Assembly (NCBI RefSeq): GCF_001870435.1
Contig: NZ_MDDR01000065.1
Span: 62,001-126,000 of the forward strand
Direction: 5' to 3'
DNA from: Pseudomonas costantinii
Lineage (GTDB): Bacteria > Pseudomonadota > Gammaproteobacteria > Pseudomonadales > Pseudomonadaceae
Length of the DNA: 64,000 nt
Position 1 is the stretch's first letter. Each line of letters opens with the position of its first letter. The notes under the pieces were generated by a model that searched no databases, was not told where the DNA came from, and worked only from the letters and a program-made list of their open reading frames with translations. The position numbers and the translations under genes are program-made. This document shows positions 48,302 through 56,107 of the stretch, piece by piece.

Positions 48302-48327
48302 AAACGGCGGCCTCTGGCCGCCGTTTT
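48302..48327 (+). terminator. rho-independent terminator after ndvB
   Basis: An 11-bp perfect stem (AAACGGCGGCC and GGCCGCCGTTT) with a TCT loop, running into TTTTG, begins 19 bases past the ndvB stop. Confidence 0.85.
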
Positions 48328-48452
48328 GCTATAAGATAACGGCCGTTTTGTAAGACTTGGCCTAGCCCTGCTCCCACATTGGGTCTGTGCGGCTTCAGGT
48401 TCTGTATTCCACATTCGTCCTGCGCCCATCACACGCTTTCCGGAGTTTTCCC

Positions 48453-49604
48453 ATGACGGCCCATGCCGACCTTTCGCCGACCCTCCAACTCGCTATCGAC
48501 CTGATCCGCCGCCCCTCGGTGACACCGATCGACGCCGATTGCCAGAAGCTGATGATGCAGCGCCTGGGCGACGCAGGTTTTGCGCTTGAACCCATGCGCA
48601 TTGAAGACGTGGACAACTTTTGGGCCACGCACGGCAAGCATGAAGGCCCCGTACTGTGTTTCGCCGGCCACACCGACGTGGTACCGACCGGTCCGGTGAC
48701 AGCCTGGCAAAACGACCCGTTCAACGCGCTGATCGACGAGAACGGCATGCTCTGCGGCCGTGGCGCGGCGGACATGAAAGGCAGCCTGGCCGCAATGCTG
48801 GTGGCATCGGAACGTTTCGTCACCGACTACCCGGACCACAAAGGCTCGGTCGCCTTCCTGATCACCAGCGATGAAGAAGGCCCGGCGCACCACGGCACCA
48901 AAGCTGTGATCGAACGCCTGGCGGCACGCAAGGAACGCCTGGACTGGTGCATCGTCGGCGAACCGTCGAGCACCAGCCTAGTTGGCGACGTAGTCAAAAA
49001 TGGCCGTCGTGGCTCCCTCGGCGCCACCCTGACCGTACGCGGAGTACAAGGCCACGTGGCCTACCCGCACTTGGCGAAGAACCCGATCCACCTGGCCGCA
49101 CCGGCCCTGGCCGAACTGGCCGCCGAGCATTGGGATGACGGCAATACCTTCTTCCCACCGACCAGCTTCCAGATTTCCAACCTGAACTCCGGTACCGGCG
49201 CCACTAACGTGATTCCGGGTGACCTGACGGCAGTGTTCAACTTCCGTTTCTCCACCGAATCTACTGTCGAAGGCCTGCAACAGCGCGTTGCGGCGATTCT
49301 CGACAAGCATGGCCTGGACTGGCACGTGGAGTGGGCCTTGTCAGGCCTGCCGTTCCTCACCGAGCCGGGCGCTCTGCTGGATGCGGTATCGGCCAGTATC
49401 AAGGCAATTACCGGTCGTGAAACCAAAGCATCCACCAGCGGCGGTACATCCGATGGCCGTTTTATCGCCACCCTCGGTACTCAAGTCGTGGAGTTGGGCC
49501 CGGTCAACGCGACGATCCATCAAGTCAACGAACGCATCCTGGCCAGTGACCTCGATGTGCTGACCGAAATCTATTACCAAACCCTGATCAAGTTGCTCGC
49601 CTGA
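48453..49604 (+). CDS. dapE: succinyl-diaminopimelate desuccinylase
   Basis: Zinc peptidase-family (M20) enzyme that releases succinate from N-succinyl-LL-diaminopimelate. It is 383 residues. Metal and catalytic residues: His in FAGHTDVVPTGP, Asp in GRGAADMKG, Glu pair in SDEEGPA, Glu in VGEPSS and a C-terminal His in NATIHQVNE. The ATG at 48453 follows CGGAG. The stop overlaps the rlmA start (TGATG). Confidence 0.96.
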   Translation: MTAHADLSPTLQLAIDLIRRPSVTPIDADCQKLMMQRLGDAGFALEPMRIEDVDNFWATHGKHEGPVLCFAGHTDVVPTGPVTAWQNDPFNALIDENGMLCGRGAADMKGSLAAMLVASERFVTDYPDHKGSVAFLITSDEEGPAHHGTKAVIERLAARKERLDWCIVGEPSSTSLVGDVVKNGRRGSLGATLTVRGVQGHVAYPHLAKNPIHLAAPALAELAAEHWDDGNTFFPPTSFQISNLNSGTGATNVIPGDLTAVFNFRFSTESTVEGLQQRVAAILDKHGLDWHVEWALSGLPFLTEPGALLDAVSASIKAITGRETKASTSGGTSDGRFIATLGTQVVELGPVNATIHQVNERILASDLDVLTEIYYQTLIKLLA

Positions 49605-50413
49605 TGCTTGCTTGTCCCATTTGCAGCGCACCGCTCAACGCGGTGGACAATGGCGTGGTGTGCCCGGTCGGGCACCGTTTTGACCGCGCGCGCCAGGGTT
49701 ACCTGAACCTGTTGCCGGTGCAGCACAAAAACAGCCGCGACCCGGGCGACAACCTCGCCATGGTCGAGGCGCGTCGCGACTTCCTCAACGCCGGGCACTA
49801 CGCCCCGGTGGCCAAGCGCCTGGCCGAGCTTGCCGCAGAACGTGCGCCGCAGCGCTGGGTGGATATCGGTTGTGGCGAGGGTTACTACACCGCGCAAATC
49901 GCCGATGCCCTGCCTCACGCCGATGGCTACGCGCTGGATATCTCCAAAGAAGCAGTCAAGCGTGCCTGCAAACGCAACCCGGCACTGACCTGGTTGATCG
50001 CCAGCATGGCACGTGTGCCATTGGCCGATGCCAGTTGCCAGTTCCTCGCCAGCGTGTTCAGCCCTCTGGACTGGCAAGAGGCCAAACGCTTGCTCAGCCC
50101 CGGCGGCGGCTTGATGAAAGTTGGCCCGACCGCCGGCCACTTGATGGAACTGCGCGAACGCCTGTACGACGAAGTGCGCGAGTACACCGACGACAAGCAT
50201 CTGGCCCTGGTGCCGGACGGCATGAGCCTTGCGCACAGCGAAACACTTGAGTTCACGCTGAGCCTGGCCGAGCCCGAAGACCGCGCCAATCTGCTGGCGA
50301 TGACGCCCCATGGCTGGCGTGCCAGTGCCGAGCGTCGTACCGAAGTGATCGAGGCGGCCGAGCCGCTGCGGGTCACTGTGTCGATGCGCTACGATTATTT
50401 CGTGCTTCAATAA
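49604..50413 (+). CDS. rlmA: 23S rRNA (guanine(745)-N1)-methyltransferase-type enzyme
   Basis: SAM-dependent rRNA methyltransferase of the RlmA family. It is 269 residues: an N-terminal zinc ribbon with Cys4, Cys7, Cys20 and His24 (CPIC, CPVGH), the adjacent basic segment RFDRARQGYLNLLP, and the Rossmann SAM motif WVDIGCGEGYYTAQI at about 86. Position G745 is transferred from the E. coli enzyme; the related RlmAII of Gram-positives uses G748. Translationally coupled to dapE by a one-base overlap. Confidence 0.9.
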   Translation: MLACPICSAPLNAVDNGVVCPVGHRFDRARQGYLNLLPVQHKNSRDPGDNLAMVEARRDFLNAGHYAPVAKRLAELAAERAPQRWVDIGCGEGYYTAQIADALPHADGYALDISKEAVKRACKRNPALTWLIASMARVPLADASCQFLASVFSPLDWQEAKRLLSPGGGLMKVGPTAGHLMELRERLYDEVREYTDDKHLALVPDGMSLAHSETLEFTLSLAEPEDRANLLAMTPHGWRASAERRTEVIEAAEPLRVTVSMRYDYFVLQ

Positions 50414-50483
50414 CCGATTTTCGGGCGCTACGCCCACCCTGAATCCGCGAATGGATTTTCGAATCCCGCAACGAGGAACATCC

Positions 50484-50861
50484 ATGCGCCAACCTGATAT
50501 CGAGATTTACCTGAAGGACGCCGACGTCGATCACAAAGCCGTCTCCGCCTGGCTGGGCGCCGCGTTGGGCCCGTGCACCGACTGGGTCCAGAGGGGTCAA
50601 ACCTACAAGTGCAAGGCCGGCAGCGTACCCGTCACCTGGCTGCCTAAAGCAGTAGGAAAATGGAACAGCCTGTATCTGGAAAGCGACCAGACCCCGTGGG
50701 ACGACGACGTCGCCTGCGCCCGCGCCGCGTTTGCCGCGCTGAACGTTGAAGTGCGTTGCGCGCCGGGCAGTTGGGTGGAGGAAGAAGGTGAGGAAAGCGC
50801 TGACACCTGGATTCGTATCAGCGAAGACGGTGAAGAGCAAATCACCTGGAAAACTGCCTGA
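50484..50861 (+). CDS. small conserved-type protein of unknown function
   Basis: Not recognised. It is 125 residues, acidic, with no signal peptide or membrane segment. The N-terminus DIEIYLKDADVDHKAVSAWL looks like a compact alpha/beta domain; three Cys (about 42, 54, 88) are scattered and the C-terminus is Glu/Asp-rich. GAGGAA lies 7 bases before the ATG at 50484, so translation is credible. It is 70 bp after rlmA in the same direction and convergent with the cold-shock gene. Confidence 0.8.
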   Translation: MRQPDIEIYLKDADVDHKAVSAWLGAALGPCTDWVQRGQTYKCKAGSVPVTWLPKAVGKWNSLYLESDQTPWDDDVACARAAFAALNVEVRCAPGSWVEEEGEESADTWIRISEDGEEQITWKTA

Positions 50862-50873
50862 TTTAAAACTGAA

Positions 50874-50904
50874 GATCGTTCCCACGCAGAGCGTGGGTAC
50901 GATC
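50874..50904. repeat. single REP palindrome (GATCGT-CCCACGC family)
   Basis: A 31-base palindrome: GATCGT and ACGATC ends around CCCACGC-AGA-GCGTGGG, with one mismatch pair. It is one terminal unit of the larger elements at 8122-8227 and 14926-15061. It lies between the stops of two convergent genes, so it probably forms the shared 3' end of both mRNAs. Confidence 0.88.
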
Positions 50905-50913
50905 AACATGGGT

Positions 50914-51123
50914 TCACAGACCTACCACATCCTCCGCCTGCAACCCCTTCTCGCCGGTCACCACGGCGTACTCCACCTGCTGGCCTTCAGCCAGAGAGCG
51001 GTGGCCGTCACCGCGAATGGCGCGGTAGTGCACAAACACATCCTTGCCGTCTTCGCGTTGAATAAAACCATAGCCTTTTGCATCGTTGAACCACTTCACA
51101 CTGCCGGTTTCGCGCGTTGCCAT
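50914..51123 (-). CDS. cold-shock domain protein
   Basis: Small nucleic-acid-binding protein of the Csp family, 69 residues. It has the cold-shock RNA-binding motif 1 (KGYGFIQ) and a variant of motif 2, VFVHYRAI, where most family members have VFVHFSAI. The ATG at 51123 has GGAG 8 bases upstream; the longer frame to 51387 would overlap the plsB start and is not supported. A sigma-70-like promoter lies 54-81 bases upstream. Whether it is cold-induced or constitutive cannot be told. Confidence 0.93.
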   Translation of the reverse strand: MATRETGSVKWFNDAKGYGFIQREDGKDVFVHYRAIRGDGHRSLAEGQQVEYAVVTGEKGLQAEDVVGL

Positions 51124-51176
51124 TTGTCTTACTCCCACATGCTTTTTATTGTTGAGTCGCTCGCATTGAACTGCCG

Positions 51177-51204
51177 AGTATAAGACAGGCTCAAAAACGA
51201 TCAA
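51177..51204 (-). promoter_or_regulatory. sigma-70-type promoter of the cold-shock gene
   Basis: On the minus strand TTGATC (51204-51199), a 16-base spacer and TATACT (51182-51177) match the -35 and -10 consensus. The transcript would have a leader of about 45 bases, shorter than the long thermosensing leader of E. coli cspA. Confidence 0.55.
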
Positions 51205-51304
51205 CTCAAGTTTACATCGCTGCTTTTTTGCCGATTTTCGGCGAATACGGCACACTACCCGCCCGAGCGCCTGCTCGGTTTTTTCCACTTGAAGCAGCAC
51301 GCCT

Positions 51305-53824
51305 ATGACCCGCTCCCCGTTTCGCCGTCTGGTGTTTGGCACCTTGCGCCGACTGTTGTACCTCTGGGTTCGCTCGGAGACGATCAACCAGTCGTCCCTA
51401 ACCCTTAACCTCGACCGCAGCCGGCCGGTGTTCTACGTCCTGCAATCGCCTTCCCTCACCGAATTGGCCGTGGTCGATACCGAATGCACCAAGGCCGGCC
51501 TGCCGCGCCCGGTGCTGCCGGTATCGGTTGGCACGCTGATGGAACCTGCGGCGTTCTTCTACCTCACGCCGGAACCGGATTGGCTCGGCCGCCAGGACAA
51601 ACGCGGCGCGCCGCCCACCCTGACCCGCCTGGTCAACACCCTGACCGAGCACGTCGAAGAGAATGCACAAATCATTCCGGTCAGCGTGTTCTGGGGGCAG
51701 TCGCCCGAGAGCGAGTCCAGCCCGTGGAAGCTGCTGTTCGCCGACAGCTGGGCCGTGACCGGGCGCCTGCGCCGGTTGCTGAGTATCCTGATCCTCGGTC
51801 GCAAGACCCGTGTGCAATTCTCCGCGCCTATCAACCTGCGTGAATTGATCGAGCACAATAAAGGCCACGAACGCACCGTGCGTATGGCCCAGCGCATCCT
51901 GCGGGTGCACTTTCGCAACCTGAAGACCGCGGTAATCGGCCCCGATTTGTCCCACCGCCGCAATCTGGTGAAAGGCCTGGTGAACATGCCACTGGTGCGA
52001 CAAGCCATCCTGGATGAAGCCGAACGGGAAAAAATCTCCCCGGAAAAGGCCAAGGCCCAAGCCCTGCGCTATGGCAACGAGATTGCCTCGGACTACACCT
52101 ACACCGCGATTCGCTTCCTGGAAGTGGTGCTGAGCTGGTTCTGGAACAAGATCTACGACGGCATCAAGGTCAATAACATCGAAGGTGTGCAAAAGGTTGC
52201 CCAGGGTTACGAGGTGATCTATGTGCCTTGCCACCGTAGCCACATTGACTACCTGCTGCTGTCCTACCTGCTGTTCAAAAATGGCCTGACCCCGCCGCAC
52301 ATCGCCGCCGGGATCAACCTCAACATGCCGGTGATCGGCAGCCTACTGCGCCGTGGCGGTGCGTTTTTCATGCGCCGCACCTTCAAGGGCAACCCGCTCT
52401 ACACTTCGGTGTTCAACGAATACCTGCACACCTTGTTCACCAAGGGCTTCCCGGTGGAATACTTCGTCGAAGGCGGCCGCTCGCGCACCGGGCGCATGCT
52501 GCAACCGAAAACCGGGATGTTGGCGATTACCCTGCGCAGTTTCCTGCGCTCCTCGCGCATGCCGATCGTGTTCGTGCCGGTGTATATCGGCTATGAGCGC
52601 GTGCTCGAAGGCCGCACCTACCTCGGCGAATTGCGCGGCGCGAGCAAGAAAAAAGAATCGATCTTCGATATTTTCAAAGTGGTCGGCGCACTCAAGCAGC
52701 GCTTTGGCCAGGTCGCGGTCAACTTCGGCGAACCGATCAAGCTGGCGCAATTCCTCGACAGTGAACAACCAGACTGGCGCGCCCAGGAGCTAGGCCCGAA
52801 CTACAAACCGGCGTGGCTCAATGAAACCACCAACCGCCTCGGCGAAAAGGTGGCGCGCCACTTGAACGAGGCGGCGGCGGTCAATCCGGTGAACCTGGTG
52901 GCCCTAGCGCTGCTGTCCACCACACGTCTGGCCTTGGATGAGCAAGCCATGGCGCGCCAACTGGACCTGTACCTGGCGCTGCTGCGCCGCGTGCCGTACT
53001 CACCTCACACCACGCTGCCCGAGGGCGATGGACTGGCGCTGATCAAGCACGTCAAGGACATGGATCTGCTGTCGGAACAGAGCGACGCCCTGGGCAAAAT
53101 TCTGTACCTGGACGAGCAAAACGCCGTCCTGATGACCTACTACCGTAACAACGTGCTGCATATCTTTGCCCTGCCGGCGTTGCTGGCAAGCTTCTTCCAG
53201 AGCAGTTCGCGAATGAGCCGCGAACAGATCCTTCGCTATACGCGCGCGCTGTATCCGTACCTGCAATCGGAGCTGTTTATCCGCTGGTCGCTGGAGGAGC
53301 TGGACGCGGTGGTCGACCAATGGCTGGAGGCGTTTGTCGAACAAGGCCTGCTGCGCTTCGAAAACGCGGTGTACCTGCGCCCGGCACCGAGTTCACGGCA
53401 CTTTGTGCTGCTGACGCTGCTGTCCAAGAGCATCGCCCAGACCTTGCAACGCTTCTATATGGCGATCTCGCTGCTGCTCAACAGCGGCCAAAACAGTATC
53501 AGCGCCGAAGAGTTGGAAGACCTGTGCACGATCATGGCCCAGCGCCTGTCGATCCTGCATGGTCTCAACGCCCCGGAGTTCTTCGACAAGAGTCTTTTCC
53601 GACATTTTATCCAGACGTTGCTGGAGCAAGATGTGCTGCGCCGCGATGAAGCCGGTAAGTTGAGCTATCACGATCTGCTCGGAGAACTGGCCGAGGGTGC
53701 CGCCAAGCGTGTGTTGCCGGCCGAAATTCGCCTGTCGATTCGCCAGGTAGCCTTGCACCGCGTCGATGGCGCAGCAGAAGCACCGGCCGAACCTGAAGCG
53801 CTCAATCCTGAAGAAGTCCGCTAG
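51305..53824 (+). CDS. plsB: glycerol-3-phosphate 1-O-acyltransferase
   Basis: Inner-membrane enzyme that acylates sn-glycerol 3-phosphate at position 1, the first step of phospholipid synthesis. It is 839 residues (E. coli 807). The acyltransferase blocks are present: HRSHIDY with His at about 310 and Asp at 315, GAFFMRRTF, FVEGGRSRTGRML, and IVFVPVYIGYE. Divergent from the cold-shock gene; cdsA, which acts two steps later, is also in this window. Confidence 0.96.
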   Translation: MTRSPFRRLVFGTLRRLLYLWVRSETINQSSLTLNLDRSRPVFYVLQSPSLTELAVVDTECTKAGLPRPVLPVSVGTLMEPAAFFYLTPEPDWLGRQDKRGAPPTLTRLVNTLTEHVEENAQIIPVSVFWGQSPESESSPWKLLFADSWAVTGRLRRLLSILILGRKTRVQFSAPINLRELIEHNKGHERTVRMAQRILRVHFRNLKTAVIGPDLSHRRNLVKGLVNMPLVRQAILDEAEREKISPEKAKAQALRYGNEIASDYTYTAIRFLEVVLSWFWNKIYDGIKVNNIEGVQKVAQGYEVIYVPCHRSHIDYLLLSYLLFKNGLTPPHIAAGINLNMPVIGSLLRRGGAFFMRRTFKGNPLYTSVFNEYLHTLFTKGFPVEYFVEGGRSRTGRMLQPKTGMLAITLRSFLRSSRMPIVFVPVYIGYERVLEGRTYLGELRGASKKKESIFDIFKVVGALKQRFGQVAVNFGEPIKLAQFLDSEQPDWRAQELGPNYKPAWLNETTNRLGEKVARHLNEAAAVNPVNLVALALLSTTRLALDEQAMARQLDLYLALLRRVPYSPHTTLPEGDGLALIKHVKDMDLLSEQSDALGKILYLDEQNAVLMTYYRNNVLHIFALPALLASFFQSSSRMSREQILRYTRALYPYLQSELFIRWSLEELDAVVDQWLEAFVEQGLLRFENAVYLRPAPSSRHFVLLTLLSKSIAQTLQRFYMAISLLLNSGQNSISAEELEDLCTIMAQRLSILHGLNAPEFFDKSLFRHFIQTLLEQDVLRRDEAGKLSYHDLLGELAEGAAKRVLPAEIRLSIRQVALHRVDGAAEAPAEPEALNPEEVR

Positions 53825-53875
53825 ATTTAAAAAGGCGTCGGTTGGATGCCGGCGCCGTTGAAAAGGAGCTGTACC

Positions 53876-54277
53876 ATGAAAAAGATCATCCTCCTGGGCC
53901 TGACCGCCCTGCTCGGAGCCTGCCAATCGATGAACCCCGCACCCAAGGCCAGCCTCGACGGCGAAGTGTTCTATCTGCAACGGATCGCCCTGCCGCCCGC
54001 TGCCACGCTGAGCGTCAGCCTGCAAGACGTGTCGCTGATGGACGCCCCGGCCGTGACCCTCGCCGAACAGAAAGGTCCGGTAAAAGGCCAGGTGCCACTG
54101 CCGTTTCACCTGAGCTACGACCCAACTCAGATCAAGCCCGGCCATAGTTATTCGGTGAGCGCTCGCATCGAGCTGGATGGCAAGCTACTGTTTATTACCA
54201 CCGAACGGCACTCTGTGCAGCTCAACGGCCAAGACCCACAACCGTTGCGTCTGCGGGTTGATGCGGTCGCACACTGA
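53876..54277 (+). CDS. YbaY-family lipoprotein
   Basis: Predicted lipoprotein, 133 residues from the ATG at 53876 (preceded by AAGGAG), with lipobox LLGAC and lipidated Cys16. The mature part matches the YbaY / type III secretion pilotin-like beta-domain (GEVFYLQRIALPPAATLSVSLQDVS with RIELDGKLLF later). The family's role is poorly known. It follows plsB by 51 bp and precedes a DUF4197 gene by 27 bp. Confidence 0.85.
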   Translation: MKKIILLGLTALLGACQSMNPAPKASLDGEVFYLQRIALPPAATLSVSLQDVSLMDAPAVTLAEQKGPVKGQVPLPFHLSYDPTQIKPGHSYSVSARIELDGKLLFITTERHSVQLNGQDPQPLRLRVDAVAH

Positions 54278-54304
54278 TTATTTCCAGATCAAAAGGAAGC
54301 GCCC

Positions 54305-54994
54305 ATGTTCCGTAATTCCCTTCGTCTCACTGCCCTGTGTGCCGGCCTGCTGCTCGGTGCCAACGCCATGGCCCTGGATCTTGGCAGCCTGTCCCAAGGC
54401 GACGCCAGCGGTGGCCTCAAGGATGCACTCACCCAAGGCGCACAAATCGCCGTGAAACAACTGGGCGTACCCGGTGGTTTCAGCAACAACCCTGAAGTGA
54501 AGATTGGCCTGCCAGGCAAGCTGGGCAAAGTGGCCGACAAGCTGAAAATGTTCGGTATGGGCGACCAGGTCACACAACTGGAAACCAGCATGAACAAAGC
54601 GGCAGAGTCGGCCGTGACCCAGGCGCAACCGATCCTTGTAAACGCTGTGAAAAACATGAGCGTGACTGACGCCAAGGGCATCCTCACCGGTGGCCAGGAC
54701 TCGGCGACGCAATACCTGAACAAAAGCAGCCGCGAAGAGATCCGCGCCAAGTTCCTGCCGATCGTCAAGGCTGCCACCGACAAGGTGGGCGTAGCCCAGC
54801 AGTACAACGCCCTGGCCGGCAAGGCCGCGACCTTTGGTGCGCTGGACGCCAAAAGCGCCAACATCGAAAGCTACGTGACCGAGCAAGCCTTGGACGGCCT
54901 GTTCAAGATGATTGCGCAACAGGAAGAAACCATTCGCAAGAACCCGGCGGCTGCGGCCACCAGCCTGGCGAAGAAGGTATTTGGCGCACTGTAA
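54305..54994 (+). CDS. DUF4197 periplasmic protein
   Basis: Exported protein of unknown function, 229 residues: Sec signal peptide (LTALCAGLLLGANAMA, cut near residue 23) and a mostly alpha-helical mature domain typical of DUF4197 (ASGGLKDALTQGAQIAVKQL, IPLPG-like IGLPGKLGKVADKLK). AAGGAAG precedes the start. It forms a likely two-gene unit with the YbaY-like lipoprotein upstream. A hairpin follows the stop. Confidence 0.87.
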   Translation: MFRNSLRLTALCAGLLLGANAMALDLGSLSQGDASGGLKDALTQGAQIAVKQLGVPGGFSNNPEVKIGLPGKLGKVADKLKMFGMGDQVTQLETSMNKAAESAVTQAQPILVNAVKNMSVTDAKGILTGGQDSATQYLNKSSREEIRAKFLPIVKAATDKVGVAQQYNALAGKAATFGALDAKSANIESYVTEQALDGLFKMIAQQEETIRKNPAAAATSLAKKVFGAL

Positions 54995-55007
54995 CCCCCT
55001 CCCTCAC

Positions 55008-55040
55008 TGCGTCCAGGTTGCTTATCACAGCCTGGACGCA
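55008..55040 (+). terminator. hairpin after the DUF4197 gene
   Basis: A 10-bp perfect stem (TGCGTCCAGG and CCTGGACGCA) with a 13-base loop begins 14 bases past the stop. No T-run follows at once (AGCTGTCTTA), so it may be a weak terminator. It also lies downstream of the convergent His-rich gene. Confidence 0.45.
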
Positions 55041-55059
55041 GCTGTCTTACGCTAGCCTC

Positions 55060-55350
55060 TTAGCGACTCAGCGAACAAATCGGATACAAAGGCTGGCTGG
55101 GCAATTGATGCTCACTGACCGGGTGTGGGTGCGGCTTGCCGTAAACTGGCTGAGTGGGCTGCGGATAGTTAAACCCCGGCTGACTTGAATGAGGACGGTG
55201 ATGGTGGTGATGGTGATGGTGATGGCCGGGCTTTCCATACCCCGACGCCTGGGGCTTCGCGGCCTCAATACCTTTGTGAGGCAAATTATTGCCCACCAAA
55301 GCCTCGATAAGCGCAATTTTGAAATTAACAATGGCATTAAAAAAAGACAT
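55060..55350 (-). CDS. small histidine-rich protein with nine consecutive His
   Basis: Not recognised. From the ATG at 55350 (GGAG 7 bases upstream) it is 96 residues: a hydrophobic/amphipathic N-terminus (MSFFNAIVNFKIALIEALVG, no classical signal peptide), then a Pro/Gln/Gly-rich tail with nine consecutive His (43-51) and 14 His in total. Such tracts can bind Ni, Zn, Co or Cu, but binding here is inference. An open frame to 55461 exists without a better ribosome-binding site. It lies downstream of the LysE/RND genes on the same strand with a 161-bp gap, and convergent with DUF4197. Confidence 0.65.
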   Translation of the reverse strand: MSFFNAIVNFKIALIEALVGNNLPHKGIEAAKPQASGYGKPGHHHHHHHHHRPHSSQPGFNYPQPTQPVYGKPHPHPVSEHQLPSQPLYPICSLSR

Positions 55351-55511
55351 CTGACACTCCGTAAACTCATCGAAATAGGTCCGACCGCCAACTGGCGAAG
55401 CCGAAACCTGTGCCTGTCCATCAGGCAATTCTGAGTGGAGTGAAAAAAGCGAACGTTCCAAGTGTTCCGAAGGCTGTTTGCATCGGTATGTAAATCAGCC
55501 ACCAGACGGGG

Positions 55512-56105
55512 TCAGTGAATAACCGAATCAGCCAGTCGTCCCATCATGATCGTGGCAAAACAGCAGATGGCAATAGAGGTTGCCCGGTTGATCTTCAACG
55601 GCGTGAGCCACGCCTTTTGAATCCCTTCAAAGCGACTGCCTAGAACTATCCAGGCAGAACCTACCGGGATTACCACCAATGCCAACGTGGTCATGAACCC
55701 GGCATAGCCTTGCAACGTGGCAAATGCACTGATCGGTGCGATAAACGAAACGATCAACAAGCCTTTGGGGTTCATCACGGTGAGCCAGAAAAAATACAGC
55801 CCGGAAAAACGGTCGTGGCTCGGATCTGCTGCGCTGTTTTTGCGTTGCCACAGCTTGAACGAGACATATAACAAGTAACAGGCCGCTGCCAGTTGCGTGG
55901 CTTTCAGCGCCCATGGCGAATACGTTGCCAGATAAAGCAACGCCACGCCCCACACCGACACCTGCAACAGGTACGCCAGGCACTCGATAAAAGCTAGCGT
56001 CCATGAAGCCCTATACCCGAACAACACCCCGGCACGAAACAACAGGGTGTTGGTCGGGCCAGGGGCGAGCAGTAACAACATCAGGGCTGAAACGGTGGCC
56101 AACAT
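55512..56105 (-). CDS. LysE/RhtB-family exporter
   Basis: Predicted inner-membrane exporter of amino acids or related small molecules. It is 197 residues from the ATG at 56105 with about six membrane segments and the family N-terminal motif APGPTNTLLFRAG. It starts 2 bases after the RND pump stop, so it is probably in the same operon, an unusual companion for an RND pump. Substrate unknown. Confidence 0.85.
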   Translation of the reverse strand: MLATVSALMLLLLAPGPTNTLLFRAGVLFGYRASWTLAFIECLAYLLQVSVWGVALLYLATYSPWALKATQLAAACYLLYVSFKLWQRKNSAADPSHDRFSGLYFFWLTVMNPKGLLIVSFIAPISAFATLQGYAGFMTTLALVVIPVGSAWIVLGSRFEGIQKAWLTPLKINRATSIAICCFATIMMGRLADSVIH

Positions 56106-56107
56106 GA

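Noticed and set aside
48370..48378. GCTCCCACA match to the second REP family upstream of dapE
   Set aside because: Only nine bases match and there is no partner arm; it may be a decayed REP, but chance cannot be excluded.
55197..55230. GGTGAT repeat as a microsatellite without coding meaning
   Set aside because: On the minus strand it encodes the His tract of a frame with a good ribosome-binding site, so it is treated as coding; length variability remains possible.
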